Shown here piece after piece: positions 47,115 to 60,743 of a stretch of DNA of 64,000 bases. The notes under the pieces were generated by a model, which was given only the letters and a program-made list of their open reading frames with translations, searched no databases and had not been told where the DNA came from. The first letter of the stretch is position 1, and each line of letters opens with the position of its first letter. The stretch is from positions 4,733,501 to 4,797,500 of the forward strand of contig NC_089438.1 in the NCBI RefSeq assembly GCF_026210795.1, given 5' to 3'. Position numbers and translations under genes: made by a program. This DNA is from Rhizophagus irregularis. Lineage: Eukaryota; Glomeromycota; Glomeromycetes; Glomerales; Glomeraceae.

Positions 47115-48352
47115 AATGAATATTTTATAAGGCTTTAAATTCTTTTATAAAAATATGCTTATTAATTTTTTAAAATAAAAAAAAAAAGAAAAGGTTGAAA
47201 CCGGCGTTTTAACTCCGAAGTTATACAGATTAAAATAGTAATGTATAACCAAAATGAATGTTACATAAACAACATTGTACTACCTAAATTTGTGATATGC
47301 ATGCAAATCAACGTTACATAAAAAAGAAAGAAAAAAAGAAGTCGTCATTATATAAATTACTAATTTGATAGGTTAAATTTTTTTTTTTTATTTAATAAAA
47401 ATCATCAAGAAACTATGCTAATGTCACACTTCTCAATTACGTAGACGTAAAAGGCTAATATTAAGCACTGCATACGCCACATACTAGTAATATAATCCCA
47501 GTGATTTGTTTTATAATTTAAAAAACTTTAAATATTACAAACCTTCCAGAAAAAGTCCCGCAGCTACAAATAAAATCTTTCACTTGACAATAAAAATTTT
47601 TTTTTTGGAATATTAAATTATTTTTCCGTACTTATCTAAGGATCTGCAAGGTGACTTCTTGTTCCACTATCTATTTAATCACACTTTCTTTATTTATGGT
47701 TACCATGTGACTATCATTTTTACTTCGCCACCCGCAGCAGGTTGAAAATTTTTCTTCATCAAAAACTTTAAGGTCATATAACATCTTATTTACTCCATAA
47801 AAGTTAAATAAAAACACCCTTATTGAACTTTTTATCAAAAAAAAAAAGGCTTGAACTTCTTTATCATTTTCCAAAATATTTCAACTTTTTGTTGAAACAT
47901 CGTTGGCCGGTTTGGTCGATATTTCTTTATTTTCCAAAAATAAAAAAAAAATTCAAAAAATATACATAATCTATAATAAAAGGATAACAAAAGTTGATTT
48001 TAATAAGGATAGACTCAAAAATTAATAAAATTTGTAAATTCTTCAATTTTTTCATATAACTTATTGTCATTTTTTTTGACCATAAAATGTTTGGTTAAGT
48101 CTCGATCGAAAGGAAGAGTTTTTTTTTATAGTTTGAAATCTTTTATTACTCTTGTAATAATTATTAATGAAAAATATGTTTGCTAACAGTATAACGTCAT
48201 AAGAATTTGGTATCCAGAGTTCAAATTAATCAGTATCAAAATAAAAAAAAATTTAACAAATGTCAATTTCACATATGTAATAAAAGATTTTTTCTTTATT
48301 TTACTTTTAAATATGATTGAAAAATTCAATTTACGTTATTATTAAATATTAT
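47115..48352. other. spacer between kinase-1 and the P450 pseudogene
   Basis: Homologous along most of its length to 56446-57420 upstream of kinase-2: shared aaccaaaatgaatgttac, cattgtactacctaaattt and gatctgcaag blocks. No gene is seen. Confidence 0.6.
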
Positions 48353-49992
48353 TCATTCTTTTAAATACTCATAAAAATGTTTTAAATTTCTTAATTTAAT
48401 TTTAATTAATAATTCAGTACAGGCAGCTATAATACCTAATTCAGTTTTTAAAGGAGCTTTATTATCTATTAAATCAATTTCATATTTTATAAATAATAAA
48501 GTCATTAAACAAATTAATTCAATCATTACCAACTTTCTTCCTGGACAAACTCTTAGACTTCCACCAAACGAAATAAATGAATTTTTCTTAACCTTCAATC
48601 ATCCATTTATCAGAATAAAATTTATTTGGTTCTTTCCCAATATTCTTCATTATTATGAATACCATCAACTAATAATTGTTTCACATTGATACCCCCCTAT
48701 TTCATCATGATCTTAATTTACGACTGAGGAAATGCGAGATACTTCTTTTACAATCGCTTCACGATACATTAAATTATGAAAATCATTTTCGGTAACTGGA
48801 CGTGTCTTGTCATCTTGAAGATTCTATCGATTTCGTTCAAAATTTTCTTTTTAACATCTGGATAATTTGCAAGATAATAGACAATGAATGAAATAGTATC
48901 AGTCTATTGAAGAAAAAAATAAAATTTTAAAATAATATACAACCCAAAAATTTTGTCAAATATTTCAAATATTTAACAAAAGTACAGTACCAAAAATATA
49001 CTCACAGTATCATTTCCAGCAATTATTCCATTGAAAATAATAACACGTATTTCAAGATCAGTCATAGGTCTCATAACTTCTTTATCATCAATTTTATTAT
49101 AATTTATACCACGTGATATATTTGCAGTGATCATCGATGTCAAAAGGTCATTTGGTAAAGGTTTATCTAATAGAGTATTGTCTACTACATACATCTTTTT
49201 GATAATTGTATTCATTCTTTGATTTATAAATTTGACGCTTTGAATAAAATCATATCCGATTTATTCTTAAAATATGGAAAATAATGTCTTTAAAATGAAG
49301 ATACGAATTGAAACATTAATAAATCCAAAAAATATTTACGAATTACACGAACAAATTTTACAGTCTTAGCAACTAGTGCAGATTGACGTTCATTTTTTTC
49401 GTTCTCACTAGTAAGTTCGTTAAAATATCCAGCTATAATATAAGATCTTTCACCAGTTAATAATTCGGATAATCATATCATTTGTAATTGATTAAACCAT
49501 ATAGAAATATCACGAATTTCATTAAAAAGTTTATTTACCAAACGAGGAGCTTCATTGACAAATTTTGGTGATTAAAATAGCTTGTGTAAATTGTGTAAAA
49601 AAAAAAGATGTCGATTATATCTTCAAGATTTAATAATATTCCCCTAATTCATGAAATCCTCTACAATTTTTATCAGAAAATTTCCTAAATATATAGATTT
49701 TTTGATGAGGCTAATAAAAGTTTTTCAATATATTCTATTCGATTTAGAGCTATAAAGTGTGTATCTAAATAGAACTCAAATAAATCATCATATTTTTTAT
49801 GATTAGATTCGAAAAATTTTATGAGATTTTCACCATGCAATATTTATATAGTTGAGGTAAATTTCCAGAATGGGAATGGAAAAGAATCAGGTAAAGGATT
49901 GATACGATTAAAATATTTATAATAATAATGTATCACATAAATTATCAATACGATACCTATCAATGAAAGGTGATGAACAATTCCGAGATCAT
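48353..49992 (-). pseudogene. cytochrome P450 pseudogene
   Basis: A full-length but broken copy of the P450-3/P450-4 type. It starts at the ATG 49992-49990; a deletion right after MISELF destroys the frame. Later there are several frameshifts, loss of part of the C-helix region and altered motifs (AGNDT in the I-helix, damaged ExxR stretch). The heme loop is still readable (FGGSLRVCPGRKLVM, about 48575-48525), and the open end reads KIKLRNLKHFYEYLKE to a stop at 48353. The upstream promoter block survives (50068-50157). Confidence 0.9.
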
Positions 49993-50067
49993 ATTATAAT
50001 ATAATTAAATGAATTTTCTTGCTGATAATAAATAAAAAAAAAAAATATTTAAAAAATTAATTCATTT

Positions 50068-50157
50068 TCTTGATATAACCAAGACTTGATAAAGTGATAT
50101 ATTTATATCAAATTCTTTTTTTATCATATGGTAACCAAAAAAAATTTTTTCCGTTTT
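50068..50157 (-). promoter_or_regulatory. conserved P450 promoter block (pseudogene copy)
   Basis: On the minus strand: ccaaaacgg, A-run, ccatatgataaaaaa, tgatataaatatatcac, aagtcttggttatatcaag. The CGGAACGG motif is mutated here. Confidence 0.5.
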
Positions 50158-50799
50158 GGATAAATTTGTTCTTGAAATTTAACCGAGTTTTTGCTTAATT
50201 AGGTTTTAACGATTAATTTAGCCAGATTGCTAACTTACAATAGACTAGTAATGAAATCGAAAACAAAGAAAAGGACAAAATCCTATCACTAACATGCCGT
50301 TGAAAATATGTTATAGTGAACAACAATTTAATATATGTGAGTTGAGTATTAACGTAATAATGTAATTAAAATATGTCGATAAAGAAAATTTCTCTTATGT
50401 ATTAAAAGATGAATTTAACAATAATAGTAACAGCTGTAGTAGTAGTAATAGTAAAAATTATTATTAAAAAAAAAAAATTAAAAGAATGCAAAAGGAAAAA
50501 AAATCGTTGATTATAGAAAATTCATTCGGATAATTAAACTCTTTAAAAGGAATAACAAATAACGATTAATAGTTAAACTATTTTTAAATTAATGTATTCA
50601 TATGTATTAAATAGACGTGAAATATCAAAATGCGAAATAAATTGATGCACTTAGTATGTTTGTGTTAAGAAAACAAAACAGTCGAAGAATAAAATTTAAT
50701 TTAGCCAAAGGTTTTCAAGAAACGTGATTCTGTTCGACATTACGAGTTGCCAATTAAATTGCATTGTCGATATTGCGATCCTTTTTTTTTTTAACTAAC

Positions 50800-51415
50800 A
50801 ATCATATAATTTTCATTTGATGAATCTTGTGTTAAACCATAAGATTGGATATCATTGCATCTACTGCTTATATTTAAGTGTATTTTACCCACAATAAATT
50901 GTATTTAAAAGATTAATAATGTTATTGGCTAACTGAAACATTTTAAATTACAAACTTCTTCAAACCAATTTTGACTTGCACTTTCAACATTTTCTAACCT
51001 TATATGTATTACTTTCTGATCAAGTTTTTAAAATTTTTGCTTTTAGAATCCCATTCAATAAAATTTTCTTAATCCAAACTACACTGCTGTATAAATTCTA
51101 CCTTTTGTTAAATATTTAATATTTTTGTAAATTATTAAATGGAATTCATTCTACAATTTTATAATGATATTTTTTTATTAACAATCTATATTAAATTATC
51201 AATATTATTATTTCCAGATGACAAATTTGAAAATTTTGCTTTTAAATAATTTCAAACACAACGTTCACAATATTTGTCTTAGTCACAATTTTCATAAATT
51301 CTTTATTATTATTAAACAATCTTTGCTTAATCATAAGATTTAGTTATTATTTCAGATTTTTCATTTTCTGTAAAAAGAATCGTCATCAAGAATCAATTGT
51401 TTTCTAAATTCATAT
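50800..51415 (-). pseudogene. kinase fragment, N-terminal part only
   Basis: This matches the 5' portion of kinase-1 and kinase-2, from the YELRKQ region through the Cys-rich patch, the Gly-loop region and the exon 1/exon 2 junction, to the LTQDPSNG-YMLV stretch. It has many frameshifts and stops. Everything after the N-lobe is missing. Confidence 0.8.
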
Positions 51416-54259
51416 AATATTGTTTGTATATATCATTGTGAATTTTATGATTAATACATAAGATTTATTAATTATAGTACAAACTTTTACATATAATGAA
51501 AGTGAAAATATATTATAAAACTTTAAAAGTTTATTTATAAAATTTGAAAAAGAAAAAGAAATAGCTGAGCCAGTATCTTTAACATCGAAATCTACATAAA
51601 AATAAATCGGTGTAACTGTCACTTTTAGATTGTCCCATGATTCCTATGACATAAAATTAATTGTACGATACGCCTGTATCAAAATATTGGACTTGTTATA
51701 CGTACTCTAACAGGATCAACGGGCTACCACTACTAATTCTATTTATCTAAATTAATTATGTGAAAAACAAAGTACTGCCTAAAAATTTAATATATAAGGA
51801 TTATAGAAATAAATATACAGTAGATGTATAGTATTTGTTTAGTATTTGGTTACAGGTACGAGATTGTCACATACAATTCGTACCAACGTACCAACGTAAT
51901 AATGATCCAAATAGTAACATTGCTATGGTGACGCCATTGAACATTTCAATAATACGATATGAATTGTATATATATGACAATCAACCACTTATAACATTTA
52001 CCATATAATCTGTTGATTTTTTAAATTTTTACTATTTGTAATTACTTTATATTATATAATCTAATAATTTATAAATATGTTCCCAAAAATAGTCTTCCTG
52101 CCGAGTTTTGACAATTTTTACTGAGGCAATAGCTTAAATGACGCAATATCATCTGATATACTTACTGTATTACTATTTTAGCGAATTATAAAATTATGAA
52201 ATAATATCTTCCACAAATGATATTTAACTAACCTCATTCCATTTAGTGGTACCTTTATGATTTAATTGTATTATTTCAAAAATTAATTAAAATAACTCAC
52301 ATCGTAGTATACGTAACAAGATGATTGTTTTCTGATCATGTGATATTAAGATCTCTCGCCATATTAACGTAGATACTTAAAGTTAAATATTTACAGGAAT
52401 ATACTGTATTAAAATATTAAAATGGATTTCATGATACAATAGTATAAGTTATTTATAAAATGTAATTTGACGAGCAGTCTTTAAAGGTTATAATGTAAAA
52501 AATAGAATTTAAAGAAATCAGAAATTTTTTTACAAATAAGGCAAAAGAAATTATTAAAATACATTGTAAATATCAATGTTGTAAAAGGACGGATTTTATT
52601 TATACTGCGGATTTTAATAACTTACACGACGATGTTAAAAAATTGAGTTTGCTATACAGTATTATTTTTAAGCCTTTATTATTTCGAATCATTGATAATA
52701 TATATTTAGCTTTTTAAAAAAATAATCAATTAATAAAAGAATTTTTAAAGGAACTAATCATTATCATTGAGATAATCGTTATGAATCGAATAATTAAAAT
52801 AAGGTAGCGTTAAATCTAATTCCAAATCATAAAGTACTACATATACTATATATATATGTAATAAACCCAAGTATTTTTCTTAAATCATTTCAGAAATATT
52901 TTGCACATTACATTTTATTAAAGTGAATAAATCGCCTCAAGTCTTTTTTCCTTTTACTGTGATACTTTTAACAAATATATTAAACTTAATTTAAACTCGC
53001 GTTCTTTGAAAGTTATACTATGCCAATAATAATGTCGTAATCAATTTTTAATGATCAACAAAGTTCTTTGCATATTTGAATCGTACAGACTTTTACTGTA
53101 TTCAAGGTATAATGATTCAAATTCAAAACTTTTTATATGTATAATACTTGATTTAAGTGAAACCTACAAATCATTTACTTACTAGTGTAATGTTCGTTCT
53201 ATCCAAATTTCTGCGTAGTTTCACCTTGACGAATTTATATTTGCAATGAAATTAATGTCTAACTTTATTAAAATTAGTAACTATTTCTAAACTATTTAAC
53301 ATTACATAGAAACTTTTTATAATACATCACCAGATTTAAAAAGAATGTTCGTCTTAAGCTTCTTTTTTAAATTTGATACTTGTAAGACCATAAAATTATA
53401 TTCAGTAGATTCGAGAAATAATTAAATAGTCGAATTTAGAGATTCCAAATAGGTGATTTATTTGGAATTCCTTGATTATACAATAAATTAAACTTTATTA
53501 AGCTTTTTTTTTACATCTAAATTATTTATTTATCTGTTCCTTCTAATTGTAATATTTTTATTTTTTATTTATTTATTTCTTTTTTTGTACTAAAATAAAG
53601 TTCATTAAATATACTTAAACTTAACACGCAATGTATTTTTTTTTTATTTTTTAACCCTTTAAAAAGAAAAAATAGGGTTTCATGAATGTTTTATACGAGA
53701 TAGAAAAATATTATTTTTATTATAAATTAAATGTTTTTTTTTAAAAAAAATTATAACTAATTAAATAATGAAGTAAATTATGTAATTTAATTTAATTTCA
53801 AAATCTTTTAGCTGTTGGACGTTACGTCGTTACGAAGCATTTCAATAATGTATAAGCATCATGTGATTAGTCATCTGATTGCTCCCAGAATTATGACAAT
53901 CCTGATTATTCTGGCCAAAAATTTTGCGACAATTCATCTGACTACCGTAATTTTTTATATAACTATTAAATGTTAATCACTTTAAATATAAACGTTGCTT
54001 GTATGGACATGAAATGATTTAAAAATTTAATTCATAAAATATATTTGATTTATTTAACGAAAACGTATTTATACTACACACTGATATTTTATAATATATA
54101 ATAAAAAAATAAAATAAAATAAAAAAATACTTAATAATCATAATTCATGATAAAAAAAAATAAGATGTACAGTATAAGTGTCGTTTAATTTATACAACAT
54201 TTGTACCTAAGCATCTATAATATTAAATTGTAACAATTTAAGTTAATAAAATTCAACAT
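51416..54259. other. spacer, duplicated flank then unremarkable sequence
   Basis: 51416-52390 is homologous to 42790-43560 (tattatgaattttgtgat, cggatcaacgggctaccact and tagtatttggttac blocks). 52390-54259 is AT-rich with no gene, RNA or element I could support. Confidence 0.5.
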
Positions 54260-56445
54260 TTAAAATAAATTCTTAGGAAGTTCCAATTCATCTTGTTCTT
54301 CTGAATGAAGATTCGGATTGTTGTACGTATCATCTTCGTCTATCAAATATAAATTAAAATTAAAAAATCAAAAAAATAATTATTTTAATAATTTAAATAA
54401 TTGTTTAATCATACCATTATCGCTAATATGAAGTTTCTTTATTCGCTTTCGCATTGACTCAATCTTATAATCATCTAGTAAATGATAGTAATAAATCATG
54501 TTTAATATCATAATAAAATTAATATATTTTAAATTATTTTACTTGCCATTTTTTGAGCTTCTTTTAAATATATTGGATAACTTTTTGCTGCTAACTAAAT
54601 AATCTTAAATATAAGTTATTCGTTCATTTCAAAATAAAATATACTATTTAATTACCTTTAAATAAGCTACTTATTTTTGAAGTACTATTTTTCTTACTAC
54701 TTAATTTATCAAAATCATCAACTAAAAAAGCAAAATAAGTCAATAAATAACGCTTCATTATATAATATTTAACTAAATGTAATTGTACTTACCATTATTA
54801 GGAATATGAAAATTATATGATTTGTTACTATAAAATGCTATAAAAAAATTAACCATGTTATCATTAATTTTTATAAATTAAAATTATATAAGAATTTGTT
54901 TAATTTATACCTTCTTGTTCTTCTATTATAATATTTAAATTAAAAAAAAAATAAACATTATTAATTAATTATATTAATAAACTATTTAAGCAATTAACAA
55001 AAAGCAATAAATACCTTCTGTTGCATTTCTTGGTTCAGGAAGATTATCAAATTGATGAAGTTTACTTGTAAATAGCTTGCCACTGCTGGTATAATTTTCC
55101 ATTTCAAAATTATTATTTTCTTCTGGTTGAGTTAATGATTCATTTGATTTACTTTGATAAAATAAATTAATTTCACTCATTTTTTTACTAAGTATAAAAC
55201 TATCAGGTCTTTTTAATGGATCAGCATCCCAACATTGTTTCATTAAATTTTTATATTCTAAAGGAGTTCCTAGTATAATCCTAGGTCTTATTCCATTAAC
55301 AATATTCATAGCAAGATCATAATCATGTTCACAATCAATAAATGGTGGTTGTCCAGATGAAATTTCCCACATAAGCATTGCAATACTATAAATATCAGAT
55401 TTAAAAGTCTGTTCTTTTCCAATAATAACCTCAGGTGCTATATAAGGAAGATTTCCATATATACTTTTTAATGGTTTATCTGCAGGTCCACAAAATCCAA
55501 GATCACTAATACGGAATACTTCACCAAAATTATACAGTATGTTTCCAGAATGCAAATCTCTATGAATTGCATTTTCATCATGAATTCTTCGAAGTGCAAG
55601 AGTTATATTAGTAATAATTTGAATTCTTTCTTTCCATGTAAGTTGATTATGATTTTGTTGTAAATATTTTCTTAAATCTATATCATATTTATTCATCACA
55701 AGCATATAATTTCCATTTGATGGATCTTGTGTTAATCCATAACATTGGACAATACCATTCCATTTATTGCTTATATTTAAATGTGATTTAGCCTATAAAA
55801 TAAACCATTATAAAATTTTTAGCAAAAAATTAATTTGTCAACTATTTTAATATTTAGATTACAAACCTCTTCAAGCCAATTTTGATTTGCATTTTCAACA
55901 TTTTCTAATTCTTTAAGTATTACATAACAATTTTCAAGTCTTTTTAATTGTTGCCCTTCAGAATCCCATTCATCATATGATCCATTGATCCAGACTGCTG
56001 TATAAATTTCTGAAAATCCACCTTTTGTCAGATATTTAATATTTTGTAGATTATTATATGGAATCCATTCTGGTATTAGGCTTGGTTTAATTGTCTTCAT
56101 TTGACATTCTTGTATTAAATTATCAATAATAACATTTTCAGATGTCCAATTTGAAAATTTTGCTTTTAAATAATTTCGAACACAATATTCACAATATGTC
56201 GTAGCTAAACATTCTTGGTTACAATTTTCACAAATTCTTCTTGTTCCTTGATTAAAAGTAACTTTGTTAAGATCATAAGTTTTAGTAATTATTTTTATTG
56301 CTTCAGATTTTTCATTTTCCGTAAGTGATTCATCATCAAGAAGTATTTGTTTTCTAAGTTCATAAAATGTATCACAATTAAGAGTGTTATCTAATAATGC
56401 ATATGATCTATTAAGTGCATTATTAACTTTTGGATTATAAGACAT
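54260..56445 (-). CDS. tyrosine-kinase-like protein kinase (kinase-2)
   Basis: Eight exons on the minus strand: 56445-55867, 55792-55015, 54922-54911, 54837-54793, 54721-54656, 54594-54547, 54474-54415 and 54339-54260. They total 1668 nt, giving 555 residues. It is a close paralogue of kinase-1: Cys patch ICENCNQECLATTYCEYCV, GGFSEIYTA, VILKEL, IHRDLHSGNIL, ISDLGFC, SDIYSIAMLMWEIS and CWDADPLKRPD. The catalytic residues are intact. It keeps the 12-nt exon and the GC-AG intron. It differs at the 3' end: a small deletion removed the donor of the last intron, so exon 8 runs on and ends LELPKNLF-stop instead of splicing to the final short exon. A stretch after RSSKN is more basic (MRKRIKKLHI). 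Confidence 0.9.
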
Positions 56446-58618
56446 TATGAAATATGTTATAAAGCTTTAAAATCTTTTATAAATATATTTATTGATTTTT
56501 TAAGTAAAAAAAAAGAAAGGATGCAACCGGAATTTAATTCCCGAATTTATACATATAAGAATAGTAATGTGTAACCAAAATGAATGTTACAAAAAGCAAC
56601 ATTGTACTACCTAAATTTATGATATGCACGCAAATCAACGTAAGAAAGAAAAAAAAAGTTGTCGTTATACAAATTACTGATTTGATAGTTTAAAATCTTT
56701 TTTTAAAAAATAAAAAAATTTCTTAAATGAAAATCATCAAGAATGCTACACTTCTTAACTACATAGACGCAAAAGATAATAATAAAGCACTGCATACATC
56801 ACATTATTCACATACTAATATAAATTCCCAATAAGTATTATCATCCTTCCAGAAAGTACCGCAGTTACAAATAAAAATCTTCCCACTTGACAATAGAGTT
56901 TTTTGGAATATATTATTATTCCGTTCTTATCATTCTTAATCTAAGGATCTGCAAGATGGAGTCGTTCCACTATCTATTCAATCAATCATCATTACTTGTA
57001 TCACCTTTACTTCGCCACCGCAGCCATCTTCAAAGGTTGAAAATTTCTCTTCATCAAAAACTTTAAGGTCATATGACCGTCTTCTTTACTCCATAAAAGT
57101 TGAATAGAGCACTATCATACTGACATTTAACACTCGGCTCTTATTGAACTTTTTTTTAAAAAAATAGAGCTTGTCGTTTTTTCAAAATATTTCAACTTTT
57201 CGTGTAAAGCATCTTTGGTCGATATTTCTTTATTTTCCAAAAAAAAATTCAAAAAATATACATAACCTAGGAATGAAAAGAATGTCAAAAGTTGGTTTTA
57301 ATGAGACTCAAAATCAATAAAATTTGTAACTATTCGGTAACTTATTTGTCATGTTTTAACCATAAATTTTTTGATCGAGTTCTCGATCGAAAGGAAGATT
57401 TTTTTTTCTAGTTTATTATACTTGTGATATATTAAGTGTGACAGGAAATACGTACACTTTAATTGGATTTTTTATATGTACAATTAACCAATTTAACTAC
57501 GCATAACAGTCATGTGATCGAAGTATCATATGACAATCGTGACGTTACGATGAAAATGTTAAAATAAAAGCGTTTTACAGGCATAATTATTGAATATGAT
57601 TTATTTTGTTAAGAAATGATTTTTGGATGAAAACAGCTTATATTTTATTTATTTTTTTTTTCTTTATTTAAAAAATCATTAAAAATTATGAATATATAAA
57701 TTTTTTTTTTAATTTGTTAATATCTACAGTAAATTACAATTAATTTTATGAACACGATATACTAAATTTTTATGATGATACATGATCTAAATCATACAAA
57801 TAATGATGACAGAAAAAATTACCAACATACGGATTCATATTTAATTGAAAAAAAAATAATATAATATAAAAATACATTATTTTAAACATTTGTCAAAGAT
57901 TAGTTATTTTTTTTTCTTTAAATTTTAGAAAAGATTTTTATATAGTATTTTACTAATTAATTATTAATCATTCATTATTATATATATAATATTGTTTAAC
58001 AGGACTTATTAACAGGACCAGTGCACAAAAATTTTTGGAAATTTTCCGAAAAGATCTAAATTGATTTTTTTGCATCGGAACATGTGACCGAAATGAATAA
58101 ATTTTACCGGCGCCAATGTTTTGCTTTACGGTATAAAATAAATGAATTCGGTAGACGAGGAATTTTTTTTAGTTTTTTTACTCGTTTCTTGGACTTATTG
58201 GTACATTTGGTACATTTACTACATGACTTAAGATTAAATTCCTAAAGTTATCCTTATTATTAAAAGAAAATATAAAACTATCCTTTATTTTCCCATTTTC
58301 ACCTCGATCTATGATCGAATCCCTCCAAATCAAAGGATTATATCCTCCAAGAATTTCTTCTATTATTTAATATTGTTTTATAAATTTTTATTTTAAATAT
58401 TAAGCTATAATGTAAATTTATCTATGAATGAAAAATATGTTTGCTATCAGTATAATGTCATAAAATCTTTACATTTGTCATTTTTTTTTTTTTTGATTTT
58501 GGATACCGAATTATTAAGATTTTTTTTATTTATTTTTTTCTTAATATGATTGAAAAAATTCAATTTACAAAAATTATTAAATATTGCATATTATTTTAAA
58601 ATACTTAAACTAAAAATG
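56446..58618. other. spacer between kinase-2 and P450-4
   Basis: 56446-57420 is homologous to 47115-48100. 57420-58618 is AT-rich with long T runs and no supported feature. Confidence 0.5.
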
Positions 58619-60344
58619 TTAATTTCTTAATTTAATTTCAACTAATAATTCATTGCAAGCGGTTATAACACCAGATTCAGTTCTTAAAGGAGATTTCTTA
58701 TCTATTAAATCAATATCATATTTTCTAAATAATAAAGCCGTTAAACAAACTAATTCAAGTATTGCTAACTTTCTTCCTGGACAAACTCTTAGTCCTCCAC
58801 CAAACGAAATAAAAGAATTCTTCCTTGGTTCAAAACCTTCAACCATCCATCTATCAGGATTAAATTTCTCAGGTTCATCCCAATATTCTTCATTATGATG
58901 AATAGCATCAACACTAATTTTAATCATTGTTTCAGCTGGCCATTGATAACCTCCTATTTCATCAGGTTTTTCAAGACATCTTGAAAATACATGTACGACT
59001 GAGAATATGCGAGATACTTCTTTTACAATTGCTTCACAATATTTTAAATTATGAACATCATTTTCAGTAATTGGACGCGTTTTGTCATCTTGAAAGATTC
59101 TATCAATTTCGGTCAACATTTTTCTTTTAACATCTGGATGATGAGCAAGATAATAGACAATGAACGAAATAGTATTCGCAGTCTATTGAAGGAAAGAATG
59201 AAGGAAAGAATAAAACGTTAAAAAAAATATTCAAACCCAAAAATTTTGTCAAATAATTAAAAAATATACTCACAGTATCAGTTCCAGCAATTATTCCATC
59301 GAAAATAATAACACGAATTTCATGATCATTCATAGGTCTCATAACTTCTTTATCATCAATTTTATTATAATTAATATCACGTGGTGTATTCGCAGTGATT
59401 ATCGATGTCAAAAGGTCACTTGGTAAAGGTTGATCCAATGGAGTATTTTCAATTTCTTCTCTACGTCTTTTGATAATTGCATCCATTCTTTGATTTATAA
59501 ATTTGATGTTTCGAATAAAATCATCCGACTTATTCTTAAAATATGGAAAATAATGTCTTAAAAAGGGAGATACGAATTGAAACATTATTAAACCCATAAA
59601 ATGTTTACGAATCGCACGAACAAATTTTACAGTCTCATCAACTAATGCAGATGGACGTTCAGCTTTTTCATCATCACTAACTTCATTAAAATATCCAGCC
59701 ATAGTATAAGATCTTTCACCAGTTAATAATGCGATAATCATATCATTTGTAAACTGATTAAACCATGTAGAAATATCCATGTTCTTTTTATTTTCCTTTA
59801 ATATAACTCCTCCTTCTTTAAGATATAATTTATCCCAATAACCTTCCAATTCATTAAAAAGTTTATTTATCAAATGAAGAGCTTCATTAGCAAATTTTGG
59901 TGATAAAATAGCTTGTGAAAAAAAATGACGATTATATCTCCATGGTTTAAGATCTTGATTTAATAATATTCCCTTTCCCATCAATCCTAATTCATGAAAT
60001 CCTTTACTATCCTTATAAGAAAATTTTTTAATATATGGATTTTTTGATGAAGCTAATAAAAGTTTTTCAATATATTCTATTCGATTTAGAGCTATATTTC
60101 GTGTATCAAAATTAAACTCGAATAAATCACCATATTTCTTATGACTAGTTTCGAAAAATTTTTTAAGATTTCCATTATGCCAAATATATAATTGAGGTAA
60201 ATTTCCAAAAAATGGGAATGGAAAAGGACCGGGTAAAGGATTGATACGAGTAAAATATTTATAATAATATTGTGTCACATAAATTATCAATGTGATACTT
60301 ATTAATGAAAGGAAATCAAAATTTTCGAATAATTTCGAAATCAT
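58619..60344 (-). CDS. cytochrome P450 (P450-4)
   Basis: Exons 60344-59274 and 59182-58619 on the minus strand give 544 residues, two more than its relatives because of an extra pair in a Lys/Asn/Glu-rich loop (GGVILKENKKN). Landmarks: NPLPGPFPFPFFGNLPQL, AGTDT/TANT, KEVSRIF, FNPDRWMVEG and heme loop FGGGLRVCPGRKLAI. Reading through the intron would add a spurious C-terminus, so the spliced form is used. It is intact and closest in sequence to P450-2 and P450-3. A young MITE sits just upstream of its promoter block. Confidence 0.95.
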
Positions 60345-60407
60345 ATTATTTATAAATTAAATGAATTTTCTTGATTGATAATAAATAAAAGAAAATATTT
60401 ATTAATT

Positions 60408-60490
60408 TTCTTGGCATAGCCAAGACTTGTGAAAGGGATATATTTATATTATATTTTTTTAACCAAAAAAAAATTTTTTTTTCCGTTCCG
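60408..60490 (-). promoter_or_regulatory. conserved P450 promoter block (P450-4)
   Basis: On the minus strand: cccggaacgg, A-run, ataaatatatccctttcac, aagtcttggctatgccaag. The catatggta part present in the other copies is lost here. Confidence 0.6.
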
Positions 60491-60559
60491 GGTAAACTTG
60501 TTCATAGAGTTTAACCTAATTAAGTTTCAGACGATCCCGATTTGCCAGATCGCTAAACC

Positions 60560-60743
60560 GGCTATACTAATTTTCGCCCCTAGTTTCCATTGATTCTGGC
60601 TGGTGAACCGGGTCCGATTGATCAACATCTGAAATTTTTTGATTTGTAATCATTTGTAATCAACCAGACTCATGACTTCTACCGTCATTACATGGAATCC
60701 GAGCTGATTCCACATCGGATCCAGGGGCGAAAATTATTATAGC
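60560..60743. mobile_element. Mutator-like MITE with 10-bp target-site duplication
   Basis: A 184-bp element. The inverted ends share GCTATA and TAATTTTCGCCCCT with one or two mismatches over about 23 bp. The 10-mer tcgctaaacc flanks both sides (60550-60559 and 60744-60753). Paralogous P450 flanks show the uninterrupted site, for example gccagattgctaacctataa at about 42430 and the like at about 50220. Such a long duplication fits MULE-type transposition. Confidence 0.88.
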
